64,000 nucleotides of DNA. Source: Streptomyces sp. NBC_00525. GTDB taxonomy: Bacteria; Actinomycetota; Actinomycetes; Streptomycetales; Streptomycetaceae. The stretch covers positions 4,464,001-4,528,000 of the forward strand of contig NZ_CP107834.1 in NCBI RefSeq assembly GCF_036346595.1. Direction: 5' to 3'. The position numbers and the translations under genes are program-made. Of this stretch, positions 40,106-48,348 are shown piece after piece (the first letter of the stretch is position 1; each line of letters starts with the position of its first letter). The notes under the pieces were generated by a model. It did not search any database and was not told the DNA's origin. It saw nothing but the letters and a program-made list of their open reading frames with translations.

Positions 40106-42685
40106 GTGAGCGAAATACCTGGGACAGCGGGCGACGTCGTGTGGCAGAGCAGTCCGCCCGGCTCGATCTACGACTACATCAGAGTCGCCTCCTTCTCGAT
40201 CGGGCCGGACGGGCTGATCGAGAAGTGGAGCCGCCGGGCCGCCGGTCTCTTCGGCGTGGCCGCACGGGACGCCCTGGGCAAGGACCCGGTCGAGGTGTTC
40301 CTGCCGGGCGAGGTCCGCAGGGAGGGCCGGCGCAGGGTCGGCGAGGTGCTCGACGGCAAGGAGTGGACGGGCCTCGTTCCGTTCCGGATGCCCGGCAAGG
40401 GCGGGGCGCACGGCCTCGCCGAGATCTATGTGATGCCCAGTGAGACCGCCACCGGCGAGCGGGCGGCGGTCTGCATCGTCGTGGACGTCCGCGCCCTGCG
40501 CCGCATCGAGACGGATCTCGCCGCCTCGCAGGCGATTTTCGGCCAATCTCCCTTCGGTTTCGTGTTGTTCGGCACCGATCTCACGGTCGTCCGGGCCAAC
40601 GAGCGCTTCGCCACCGTCTTCGGTGGCCGGGCCGACGACCACCGGGGCCGCACCGTCGCGGACTACCTCACCGGCACCGAGGCCGACCGCCTCACCGCCA
40701 CCCTCGAACGGGTCCTGGAGACGGGCAACTCCGTCACCGACCTCCAGCTCGTCGGCACGGCCCCCGGCGACACCGAACGCCGCCACTGGTCGATGAACCT
40801 CTACCGGGTGCACAGCGGTTCGGGCCGCCCCATCGGCATCGCCGGACTCGCCACCGACGTGACGCGGCGTCACACCGCCGCCCGCGAGGCCGCCAGCGCC
40901 CGCCGCAACCTCGCCCTGCTCAACGAGGCCAGCGCCCGCATCGGCAACTCCCTGGACCTGGAGACCACCGCCCGCGAACTGCTCGACGTGGCCGTCCCGG
41001 TCTTCTGCGACCTGGCCTCCGTCGACCTCTACCAGGCCCTGCTCACCGGCGACGAGGCGGCGCCCGGCAGCTGGAACGCGCTGCCGCAGGACGCGGTCGG
41101 CGGCTCCGCCGAACTGCGCCGGGTCGCCTTCGCCAGCGCCGTGTCCGACGCCGTCCCCGCCCACCCCGGACCGCCGGGCGGGACCACCGGACCCCCCGTG
41201 CTCGGTGCCGTCCACCGCTACCCCTTCGGCTCGCCCTGCGCCATCGCCCTGCGCACCGGCCGCGCGGCGGACGTGCCGGGCGACGACCGGGGCTTCGTGC
41301 AGTCCACGCTCGCCGTGCCGATGGTCGCCCACGACACCGTGGTCGGCCTGGTGCGGTTCTCCCGCACGAAGGGCAGTGAGCCGTTCGACGACCGGGACCG
41401 GACGCTGGCCACCGAGCTGGCCGCCCGCGCCGCCGTCTGTATCGACAACGCCCGCCTCTACCGCCGCGAGCACGAACGCGCCCTGATCCTCCAGCGCAGC
41501 CTGCTGCCCCCCGGCGACCCGGAGGCCGCCGGGCTCGACATCGCCTGCCGCTACCTGCCGGGCAACACCGCCAACGAGGTCGGCGGCGACTGGTTCGACG
41601 TGATCGAGCTGCCCGGACACCGCACCGCCCTCGTCGTCGGCGACGTCATGGGGCGTGGCCTGCGTGCCGCCGTGGCCATGGGCGAACTGCGCACCGCCGT
41701 GCGCACCCTGGCCCTGCTCGACCTGGAGCCCGCCGAGGTGCTCTCCGCGCTCGACGAGGTCGCCCGCGGACTCGGCACCCCCGGCTCCGCCTCCTCAGCC
41801 GGCGGCGGGGGAGCCCAGTGGCCCGCCCGCGCCGCGCACAAGTCCCGCGAGGCGGACCTCTCCGAGGTGTACCTCGCGACCTGCGTCTACGCGGTCTACG
41901 ACCCGGTCACCCGGCGCTGCACCTTCGCCAACGCGGGCCATCTGCCGCCGGTCGTGGTCGAGCCGGGCGAGGCCGCGCAGCTGCTCGACGTACCGCCCGG
42001 CATGCCCCTCGGCGTCGGCGGCGAACCCTTCGAGGAGGTCGAGGTCGAGCTGAAGGAGGGCGCTCTCCTCGGCCTCTACACCGACGGGCTCGTCGAATCG
42101 CGCGACCATCCGCTGGACGAGGGCCTCGCCGCGCTCCGCAAGGCGCTCGTCGCCCCCGACCAGCCGCTGGAGGACGTCTGCGACCGGGTCCTCGGCTCGC
42201 TGCACACCCGGCACGGCGAGGACGACATCGCCCTGCTGATGGCCCGCATCCAGGGCCTGCCCGCCGACGCCGTGGGCGACTGGCGGCTGCCCCGCGAACT
42301 GCGTTCGGTCGGCCGCGCCCGCGAACTGGCCCGCGACCAGCTGACCTCCTGGGGCCTGGACGAGCTGGTGGACACCACCGAGCTGCTGGTCAGCGAGCTG
42401 GTCACCAACGCCCTGCGCTACGGCGAGGGCGAGATCCGGCTCCGGCTGCTGCGCGACCGCACCCTGGTCTGCGAGGTCTGGGACGCCGGTCTCGTGCAGC
42501 CCCGCCGCCGGCGCGCCCGCGACACGGACGAGGGCGGCCGGGGCCTCCAGCTCGTCGGGCTGCTCAGCGCGGCCTGGGGGGCGCGGCGCACCCCGCGCGG
42601 CAAGACCGTGTGGTTCGAGCTGCCGCTGCCGGACGGCCGGCCGCCCGCCGAACGCTCGGTGGAGGAACTGCTCAGCATGTTCTGA
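40106..42685 (+). CDS. PAS-PAS-GAF-SpoIIE(PP2C)-HATPase multidomain regulator
   Basis: 859 residues. Two PAS domains (about 20-130 and 135-255), a GAF domain (about 270-460), a PP2C/SpoIIE phosphatase (about 475-695: GNTANEVGGDWFDVIELPG, MGRGLRAAVAMGELRT, GLYTDGLVESR, with the metal-binding Asp residues present), and a C-terminal HATPase (ELLVSELVTNALRYGEGEIRLRL, GGRGLQLVGLLSAAWG). Phosphatase and anti-sigma kinase in one chain suggest control of a sigma-factor partner switch by light, redox or small ligands; the signal is unknown. GTG start with GGAGGGG 8 nt upstream. Confidence 0.92.
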   Translation: MSEIPGTAGDVVWQSSPPGSIYDYIRVASFSIGPDGLIEKWSRRAAGLFGVAARDALGKDPVEVFLPGEVRREGRRRVGEVLDGKEWTGLVPFRMPGKGGAHGLAEIYVMPSETATGERAAVCIVVDVRALRRIETDLAASQAIFGQSPFGFVLFGTDLTVVRANERFATVFGGRADDHRGRTVADYLTGTEADRLTATLERVLETGNSVTDLQLVGTAPGDTERRHWSMNLYRVHSGSGRPIGIAGLATDVTRRHTAAREAASARRNLALLNEASARIGNSLDLETTARELLDVAVPVFCDLASVDLYQALLTGDEAAPGSWNALPQDAVGGSAELRRVAFASAVSDAVPAHPGPPGGTTGPPVLGAVHRYPFGSPCAIALRTGRAADVPGDDRGFVQSTLAVPMVAHDTVVGLVRFSRTKGSEPFDDRDRTLATELAARAAVCIDNARLYRREHERALILQRSLLPPGDPEAAGLDIACRYLPGNTANEVGGDWFDVIELPGHRTALVVGDVMGRGLRAAVAMGELRTAVRTLALLDLEPAEVLSALDEVARGLGTPGSASSAGGGGAQWPARAAHKSREADLSEVYLATCVYAVYDPVTRRCTFANAGHLPPVVVEPGEAAQLLDVPPGMPLGVGGEPFEEVEVELKEGALLGLYTDGLVESRDHPLDEGLAALRKALVAPDQPLEDVCDRVLGSLHTRHGEDDIALLMARIQGLPADAVGDWRLPRELRSVGRARELARDQLTSWGLDELVDTTELLVSELVTNALRYGEGEIRLRLLRDRTLVCEVWDAGLVQPRRRRARDTDEGGRGLQLVGLLSAAWGARRTPRGKTVWFELPLPDGRPPAERSVEELLSMF

Positions 42686-42710
42686 GCCGGGCCCGCCCGC
42701 CGCGCCCGCG

Positions 42711-43424
42711 TCACTTCGTGGTCTTCAGCGCGGCGAGGCGGGCCTCCACCTCGGCGCTGTCGCCCAGCGCGTCCAGCCGCTCGAACTGCGCGTCCAGCGA
42801 GGAGGCGGCCAGCTCCTGCTTGCCCAGGGCCCGCGCCTCCTCGCGCCGCACCTTGTCCTCGAACCGGCTCAGCTCGCTCGTCGGGTCGAGCACGTCGACG
42901 CCGCCCACGGCGTCCGTCATCCGGTTCTGCGCCTCCGCGGACTTGGCCCGTGCCACCAGTTCGTCCCGCTTGGCCTTCAGCTCAGCCAGCTTGGCCTTCA
43001 TCCGGTCCAGGCCCGTCTTGAGCTTGTCCACCACCTCAGTCTGCGAGGCGATGACCGGTTCGGCGGTCGCGGCCTCCTTCTCGGACTGGAGCTGGCGCCC
43101 GAGCGCGACCTTCGCCAGGTTGTCGAACGTGTCCGCCTCCGGTCCCGAACCGCCCGCCCGCAGCTCGTCCGCCTTCCGGCTCGCGGCCAGCGCCTTGCCG
43201 CCCCACTCCCGCGCCGCCTCCACGTCCTCCCGGTGGTCCTGCTCCATCAGCCGCAGATTGCCGATGGTGGCGGCCACCGCCTGCTCGGCCTCGGCGATGT
43301 TGGCCGTGTAGTCGCGGATCAGCTGGTCCAGCATCTTCTGCGGGTCCTCCGCCTGATCGAGCAGGGCGTTGATGTTCGCCTTCGCCAGCTGGGTGACGCG
43401 TCCGAGAATCGTCTGCTTGCTCAT
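42711..43424 (-). CDS. pspA: PspA/IM30 family membrane-stress protein
   Basis: 237 residues, nearly all coiled coil as in PspA/Vipp1 (ESCRT-III-like). It begins MSKQTILGRVTQLAKANINALLDQAEDP, the amphipathic membrane-binding helix and first hairpin. It binds stressed membranes and maintains envelope integrity. AGGAGAGG precedes the ATG. It is on the minus strand downstream of a TPM-domain protein, with an unusual 22-bp repeat array in the 197-bp gap upstream. Confidence 0.95.
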   Translation of the reverse strand: MSKQTILGRVTQLAKANINALLDQAEDPQKMLDQLIRDYTANIAEAEQAVAATIGNLRLMEQDHREDVEAAREWGGKALAASRKADELRAGGSGPEADTFDNLAKVALGRQLQSEKEAATAEPVIASQTEVVDKLKTGLDRMKAKLAELKAKRDELVARAKSAEAQNRMTDAVGGVDVLDPTSELSRFEDKVRREEARALGKQELAASSLDAQFERLDALGDSAEVEARLAALKTTK

Positions 43425-43464
43425 GGCACCTCTCCTGTGCTTCGCCGCGGCCGGACCGCGGCAC

Positions 43465-43574
43465 GGGGTTTACGGGAACGTGGGGCGGGCTTTACGGGGA
43501 CGGGGGACGGGGTTTACGCGGAGCGGCCGCCCGGTCGAAAGGGACGGCGTACGGGTTTACGAGGACGGGGTACG
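43465..43574. repeat. 22-bp tandem repeat array upstream of pspA
   Basis: Five units of 22 bp, each containing (G)GGTTTACGNG near its start: core copies at 43467, 43489, 43511 and 43554; the fourth unit (from 43531) is degenerate. The core repeats CGTAAACC on the pspA coding strand. Regular two-turn spacing puts all copies on one DNA face. It could be a cooperative operator or a minisatellite. Confidence 0.6.
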
Positions 43575-43621
43575 GGAAGCGGCCCGCGCCCCGCCTCGGG
43601 GCCGGCCGCCACCGCCCCGCC

Positions 43622-45724
43622 TCAGAAGCGGCCGCCACCGCCGCGCCGGCCGCGCGTCCCCCCGCCGCCGAAGCTGCCCGGCCCGCCCCCTCCGTAGCCG
43701 CCGCCCATGCCGCCGTAGCCACCGAAGCCGCCTCCCCTGCCGCGCCGTCCGCCGCCGCCGCCCATCAGGCCGCCCAGGAGGATGCCGCCGAGGACCGCGC
43801 CGCCCATGCCCCCGCCCGCCGTACCGCCGGGTGGTCCGCCGCGGCCGTAGTCGCCTACGTCCTGCTCGGCCAGGGCGCGCGCCTCGTCCGCCAGCGCGTC
43901 CGCCCGCCGCGCCTCCGCCAGCGCGGTCTGCGCGTCCCCGGTGCGCACCAGCTCGGCGGCCCGCTCCAGGCGCCGCTGCCCCTCCGCCAGCCGGGTCCGG
44001 GCCGCGCTGCCCACCGCGCCCCGGTTCGTCGTGACGTAGTCGGCCGCTGCGGCGAGCGAGGAGCGCGCGGTGAGCATCGCCGCCTCCAGCAGGGAGCGGG
44101 CCCGGGTGTCGCCCCGCTCCCGCTCCCGCGCCCCGGCCAGCGCCTCGTCCAGGGCGGCGTCCGCCTCCTCCGCCCGGCGCAGCGCGTCGATCGGGTCGTA
44201 GCGGCCGCCCCGCTCCTCGCGCACGTCGTCGGCGACCGAACGGGCCCGGGCGATCCGGCCCCGCAGGTCCGCGGTGGACGCCCCCTCGGACACGCCCTCC
44301 AGCAGCCCGCCCGCGTCCGCGAGGTCGGTCTCCAGCTCGGTGAGCGCGGCCGGCAGCCGGTCCGCCGCCGCGTCCAGCTCCCGCACCCGCCTCTCCACCC
44401 CGTCGATGAGGGTGGCCGCCTGGCCGATCGCGCCCTCGGCGGCCCGCACCCGTACGGCGGCCGCCGCATGGTCGCCGCCGTCCACCGCCTGCCGGGCCGC
44501 GTTGAGCGACGAGGTGGCGAAGGAGAGCCGGTCCCTGGCCCGTTCGACGTCACCGGCCACGGGGTCCGACGCCTGCTCCGCGTACCGTTCGCGCATCGCG
44601 GCGAGCGCGGACTCGGCGGCCGGGACGCGCCCGGTCAGCTCGCGGAAGGCGGTCTCGGCGGCGGCCAGGGCCTGCGGCGCGTCGCGCTCCAGTTCGCGCA
44701 GCCGGTCGAAGTCCTCGGCGACGGCGTCGAGCCGGCCGTCGGCGTTCGCGCAGCGGCTGAGGATCTCGTCCAGCATCCGGCGGCGGGCCGTGTCGTCCTC
44801 CGGGAAGGCGTCGTCGAGCTGCTGGCGCAGCCGGAACGCGTCCGTCAGCTGACTTCTGGCGTAGGCGACCGCCTCGGCGAAGGGCGCGGCGGCCTCTTCC
44901 CCGAACTGCGCGGTCGCGAACCCCAGTTCCTCCTCACTGGTGCGGACCGCGTCGTCGGTGGCGACCAGCGCCTCCTTGGCCCGCGCGTCGAGTTCCGGCA
45001 GCGGGGCGGCGCGCGGCGCGGCCCGGCCCCAGCCCGTCGCGCCCGGTGTCGTACGGGTGGCGGCCCGGCGCCTGCGCCGCAGGAAGGCGTACGCGGCGAC
45101 GGCCGCGACCGCGCAGAGCAGGACGACCGGCAGCAGCAGGTCCCCGGTGTTGGTGCCGCCCGAGCCGCCGCCGGGGTCGGCCGGGCCCGGTGTGATCGCC
45201 GGGGTGGGCACGGCCCGGCCGGCCAGGACGGCGGCGCAGCCATCGGCGGCGCCGATCGCGGCCCCCGCCCAGTCGTTCCGCCGGAGCGCCGGTTCGATGG
45301 CGGTGCGCGCGATCTCCTGGAAGCCGGCGTCGGTGAGCGGCGAGTCCTGGTCGAGGGAGTAGCCGTACTGCCGGGCGTGGGTGGCGACGGCCAGCAGCAC
45401 GTCGTCGCGGCCGAGTCCGTTGCGCCCGGCGGTGGCGTCGGCCCAGTCCCGCGGGGAGCGCCCGGAGAAGTCGCGTACGTACACCACGAAGAGCTGGACG
45501 CGGTGCGTGTCGTAGAGCCGGTCGAGGGCCGCGGCCACCCGGGGCTCGCGGTCGCCGAGCGCGCCCACCCGGTCGGTGATCTGCCCCTCGCGGGACAGGG
45601 TGACCGGATCGTCGGCGGACGCGGTGGGCGCGGGGGCCAGGGCCAGCCAGCACACCGCCAGCAGTGCGGCGAGCAGCGCCCGCCCCGGCAGGGGAATCCG
45701 GGTTCGGCTCACAGGCGGAGTCAC
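43622..45724 (-). CDS. TPM-domain membrane protein with Gly-rich C terminus
   Basis: About 700 residues. Signal or anchor helix (LLAALLAVCWLALAPAPTASA), an extracytoplasmic TPM domain (about 35-160: YDTHRVQLFVVYVRDFSG, GRDDVLLAVATHARQYGYSLD), one TM helix (LLLPVVLLCAVAAVAAYAFL, about 200), a long coiled-coil region (270-630) and a Gly-rich tail (GGYGGMGGGYGGGG). It is upstream of pspA on the same strand, a pairing known in Streptomyces, suggesting a membrane-stress module. The GTG at 45724 is a tentative start; there is no strong ribosome site. Confidence 0.8.
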   Translation of the reverse strand: MTPPVSRTRIPLPGRALLAALLAVCWLALAPAPTASADDPVTLSREGQITDRVGALGDREPRVAAALDRLYDTHRVQLFVVYVRDFSGRSPRDWADATAGRNGLGRDDVLLAVATHARQYGYSLDQDSPLTDAGFQEIARTAIEPALRRNDWAGAAIGAADGCAAVLAGRAVPTPAITPGPADPGGGSGGTNTGDLLLPVVLLCAVAAVAAYAFLRRRRRAATRTTPGATGWGRAAPRAAPLPELDARAKEALVATDDAVRTSEEELGFATAQFGEEAAAPFAEAVAYARSQLTDAFRLRQQLDDAFPEDDTARRRMLDEILSRCANADGRLDAVAEDFDRLRELERDAPQALAAAETAFRELTGRVPAAESALAAMRERYAEQASDPVAGDVERARDRLSFATSSLNAARQAVDGGDHAAAAVRVRAAEGAIGQAATLIDGVERRVRELDAAADRLPAALTELETDLADAGGLLEGVSEGASTADLRGRIARARSVADDVREERGGRYDPIDALRRAEEADAALDEALAGARERERGDTRARSLLEAAMLTARSSLAAAADYVTTNRGAVGSAARTRLAEGQRRLERAAELVRTGDAQTALAEARRADALADEARALAEQDVGDYGRGGPPGGTAGGGMGGAVLGGILLGGLMGGGGGRRGRGGGFGGYGGMGGGYGGGGPGSFGGGGTRGRRGGGGRF

Positions 45725-45999
45725 GTTTGCGAGGCTATGTCCAGCTTCGGGGAGCCGCGACACGAGCCGGTCGCCGGGGCGGCCCGCAGGCAAGGGGCCG
45801 GATGCGAGCGCCCTGCCCACCCGTCCCTGCGCCGCACGGGTGAGGTTTCGGGCGGCCGCGCCGTGTCGGGGCCGTCTTCCCGCGCGAGGGCGTTTTCAGT
45901 GGAGGGACGACATCAGTGTGATCAACTGCAAATTCCCCCGAAAACGCTCAATCCGGCTCATGCGTGGCGCGGGCCGGGCCGTCCCCGGAGGTACCAGCC

Positions 46000-48231
46000 A
46001 TGTCCCACGTCGGCGTCCCGCGCGGGACGGCCCGAAAGCGCCGCCGCCTGCCCGCCCTCCTCACCGCGGGCGTGCTCACCCTCCCCGTGCTGGCCGGATG
46101 CGGTTCCGGCGGGGACAGGACGGCGGCCGTCGCCGTCGTACCGCAGGACGTGGCCCGCGCCGCGCGCGCCCAGGTCGCCGACGGCGGCCGGGTGACCTGG
46201 GCGATCGACGCCCTGCCCAGCACCCTCAACGCCTTCCAGGCGGACGCCGACAGCGCCACCACCCGGATCACCGGAGCCCTGCTGCCCACCCTCTTCCCGC
46301 TGGACGCCCGGGGCCGCCCGCGACTCAACCCGGACTACCTGGAATCCGCGAAGGTCACCGAGACCGAACCCCGCCAGGTCGTCGTCTACCGGCTCAACCA
46401 GCAGGCCGTCTGGAGCGACGGCCGCGAGATCGGGGCCCCCGACTTCGTCGCCCAGTGGCGGGCGCTGAGCGGCAAGGACTCCGCGTACTGGACCGCCCGC
46501 AACGCCGGGTACGAGCGCATCGAGAAGATCGAGCGCGGCGCCGACGACCTGGAGGTCAAGGTCACCTTCGCCAAGCCGTACGCGGACTGGCGCTCCCTGT
46601 TCTCGCCCCTCTACCCGAAGCAGGTGACCGGCTCCCCGGACGCCTTCAACGAGGGCGCCCGCACCACCCTCAAGGCCACCGCCGGCCCGTTCCGGCTGCG
46701 CGAGGTCGACAAGAAGACCGGGTCCGTCACGCTGACCCGCGACCCGCGCTGGTGGGGCAGCCGCGCCAAGCTGGACTCCCTCGTCTTCAAGGCCGTCGAG
46801 CCCAAGGACCGCACCGAGGCCCTGGCCGAGGGCACCGTGGACATCGCCGACATCGACTCCACCACCGCCCACCGCATCGCCCAGGCCGCCCGCGAGGGCG
46901 CCGCCGGAGCACCCGCCCAGGGCCCCGGCGCCCCGCTCTCCCCGGCCCAGGCCCTGCGCTCCTGGGCCGTCGCGCACGGCTCCGACGAGGAGGAGGCGGC
47001 CGAGGAGCAGGAGGTCAGGGACGAGCGGGCCGAGGCCGCCGAGGCGTACGCCGACGAGCAGAGCGGGCTGCGCGCGTACGTGGTCCGCAAGTCGCTGGAG
47101 CCCGCCTACACCCAGCTCGCGCTGAACGGCGAGTCCGGGCCGCTCGCCGACGACCGGGTGCGCCGCGCCGTCGCCCGCGCCCTGGACCGCCAGGAACTCG
47201 CCGACACCGTGCTCAAGCCGCTCGGGCTGCCCGCCCAGCCGCTCGGCAGCCATCTGGCCGTCGCCGGGCAGCCCGCGTACCGGGACGGCAGCGAGGCGCT
47301 CGGCACGCAGGACACCGAGAAGGCCCAGGCGCTGCTCGCCGCCGCGGGCTGGACGCGCGAGGGGGCGCTCGACCGCAACGACGGCACCAAGGCCGGCAGC
47401 GAGGGCGAGAAGCAGAAGCCGGAGAAGGACGCGGAGAAGGACGCGGAGAAGGACGCGGAGAAGGACGCGGAGAAGGACGCGGAGAAGAGCGCGGAGAAGA
47501 AGGGGAGCGCGGGCCGGGACGCGGCCGACGACGGCAAGTCCGGCGAGGCCGCGCGGGAAGCCGTCCCGGCCCAGGACCGGCAGCCCGGCGGCGCCGCCGG
47601 AGCCTACGCCCCGGCCGGTACTGCGGCCCCGGCACGCGGCGCCGACGCGGCGCGCGGCCCGCTCGGCAAGAACGGCAAGCCGCTGAGCCTGCGCTTCGTG
47701 CTGCCGTCCGGACCCGGCTCCGCCGGTCTGCGCAGCGTGGGCGAGAAGATCGCCTCGATGCTCGACACGATCGGCATCCGCACGGTGATCACCAAGGTGT
47801 CCGACGACAGCTACTTCCGTGACCACGTGGCGTCCGGCGACTACGACATGGCGCTGTACTCCTGGCCCGCCACGGCCTACCCGGCCACGGACGACCGGCC
47901 GATCTTCGCCAAGCCGGTCCCCGCGTCCGACGGCTCGCTGCTCGTCGAGCAGAACTACACCCGGGTCGGTACGGACCACATCGACCAGCTCTTCGACCGG
48001 GCGGCCGCGGAGCTGGACGAGAAGGCGGCGCAGGACCTGATGCGGCAGGCGGACGCCCGGATCTGGGCCGCCGCCGGATCGATCCCGCTCTTCCAGCGCC
48101 CCCAGCTCGTCGCCACCGGAAAGGCCCTGGTGAACGTCGGTGCCTTCGGCCTCGGCGCCCCGCACTACCAGGACATCGGCTACAAGGCGCCGCGCGCCGC
48201 GGGGCCCCCGGCGGACGGTGCGCGGAAGTAG
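46000..48231 (+). CDS. Extracellular solute-binding lipoprotein, family 5, with KDAE repeats
   Basis: 743 residues. Lipoprotein signal: basic start, hydrophobic helix, LAGC lipobox. Two lobes of an SBP_bac_5 oligopeptide/dipeptide-binding protein: VTWAIDALPSTLNAFQ, WSDGREIGAPDFVAQW, then RFVLPSGPGSAGLRSVGEKI and MALYSWPAT. An acidic/basic low-complexity insert of about 90 residues sits in the middle, including five exact EKDA repeats. GGAGG 8 nt before the ATG. No permease genes adjoin it; it lies before typA. It could be an orphan sensor or share permeases with other systems. Confidence 0.88.
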   Translation: MSHVGVPRGTARKRRRLPALLTAGVLTLPVLAGCGSGGDRTAAVAVVPQDVARAARAQVADGGRVTWAIDALPSTLNAFQADADSATTRITGALLPTLFPLDARGRPRLNPDYLESAKVTETEPRQVVVYRLNQQAVWSDGREIGAPDFVAQWRALSGKDSAYWTARNAGYERIEKIERGADDLEVKVTFAKPYADWRSLFSPLYPKQVTGSPDAFNEGARTTLKATAGPFRLREVDKKTGSVTLTRDPRWWGSRAKLDSLVFKAVEPKDRTEALAEGTVDIADIDSTTAHRIAQAAREGAAGAPAQGPGAPLSPAQALRSWAVAHGSDEEEAAEEQEVRDERAEAAEAYADEQSGLRAYVVRKSLEPAYTQLALNGESGPLADDRVRRAVARALDRQELADTVLKPLGLPAQPLGSHLAVAGQPAYRDGSEALGTQDTEKAQALLAAAGWTREGALDRNDGTKAGSEGEKQKPEKDAEKDAEKDAEKDAEKDAEKSAEKKGSAGRDAADDGKSGEAAREAVPAQDRQPGGAAGAYAPAGTAAPARGADAARGPLGKNGKPLSLRFVLPSGPGSAGLRSVGEKIASMLDTIGIRTVITKVSDDSYFRDHVASGDYDMALYSWPATAYPATDDRPIFAKPVPASDGSLLVEQNYTRVGTDHIDQLFDRAAAELDEKAAQDLMRQADARIWAAAGSIPLFQRPQLVATGKALVNVGAFGLGAPHYQDIGYKAPRAAGPPADGARK
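47422..47481 (+). repeat. 12-bp coding tandem repeat (EKDA x5)
   Basis: GAGAAGGACGCG repeated five times without a mismatch, then a sixth imperfect copy to 47493, in frame within the solute-binding lipoprotein. Length-polymorphic by slippage; multiples of 12 bp keep the frame. Confidence 0.85.
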
Positions 48232-48348
48232 CCCGCCGGCAGCGGGAAACCGCCGGGGAAGCCGCAGTCGTGGCCGCCCCGTACCATGGAGGTCAGCCGT
48301 GGCGCGTCCGCCCGGCGGGCCCCGAACCGAGAGAAGCGCAAGCCACCC

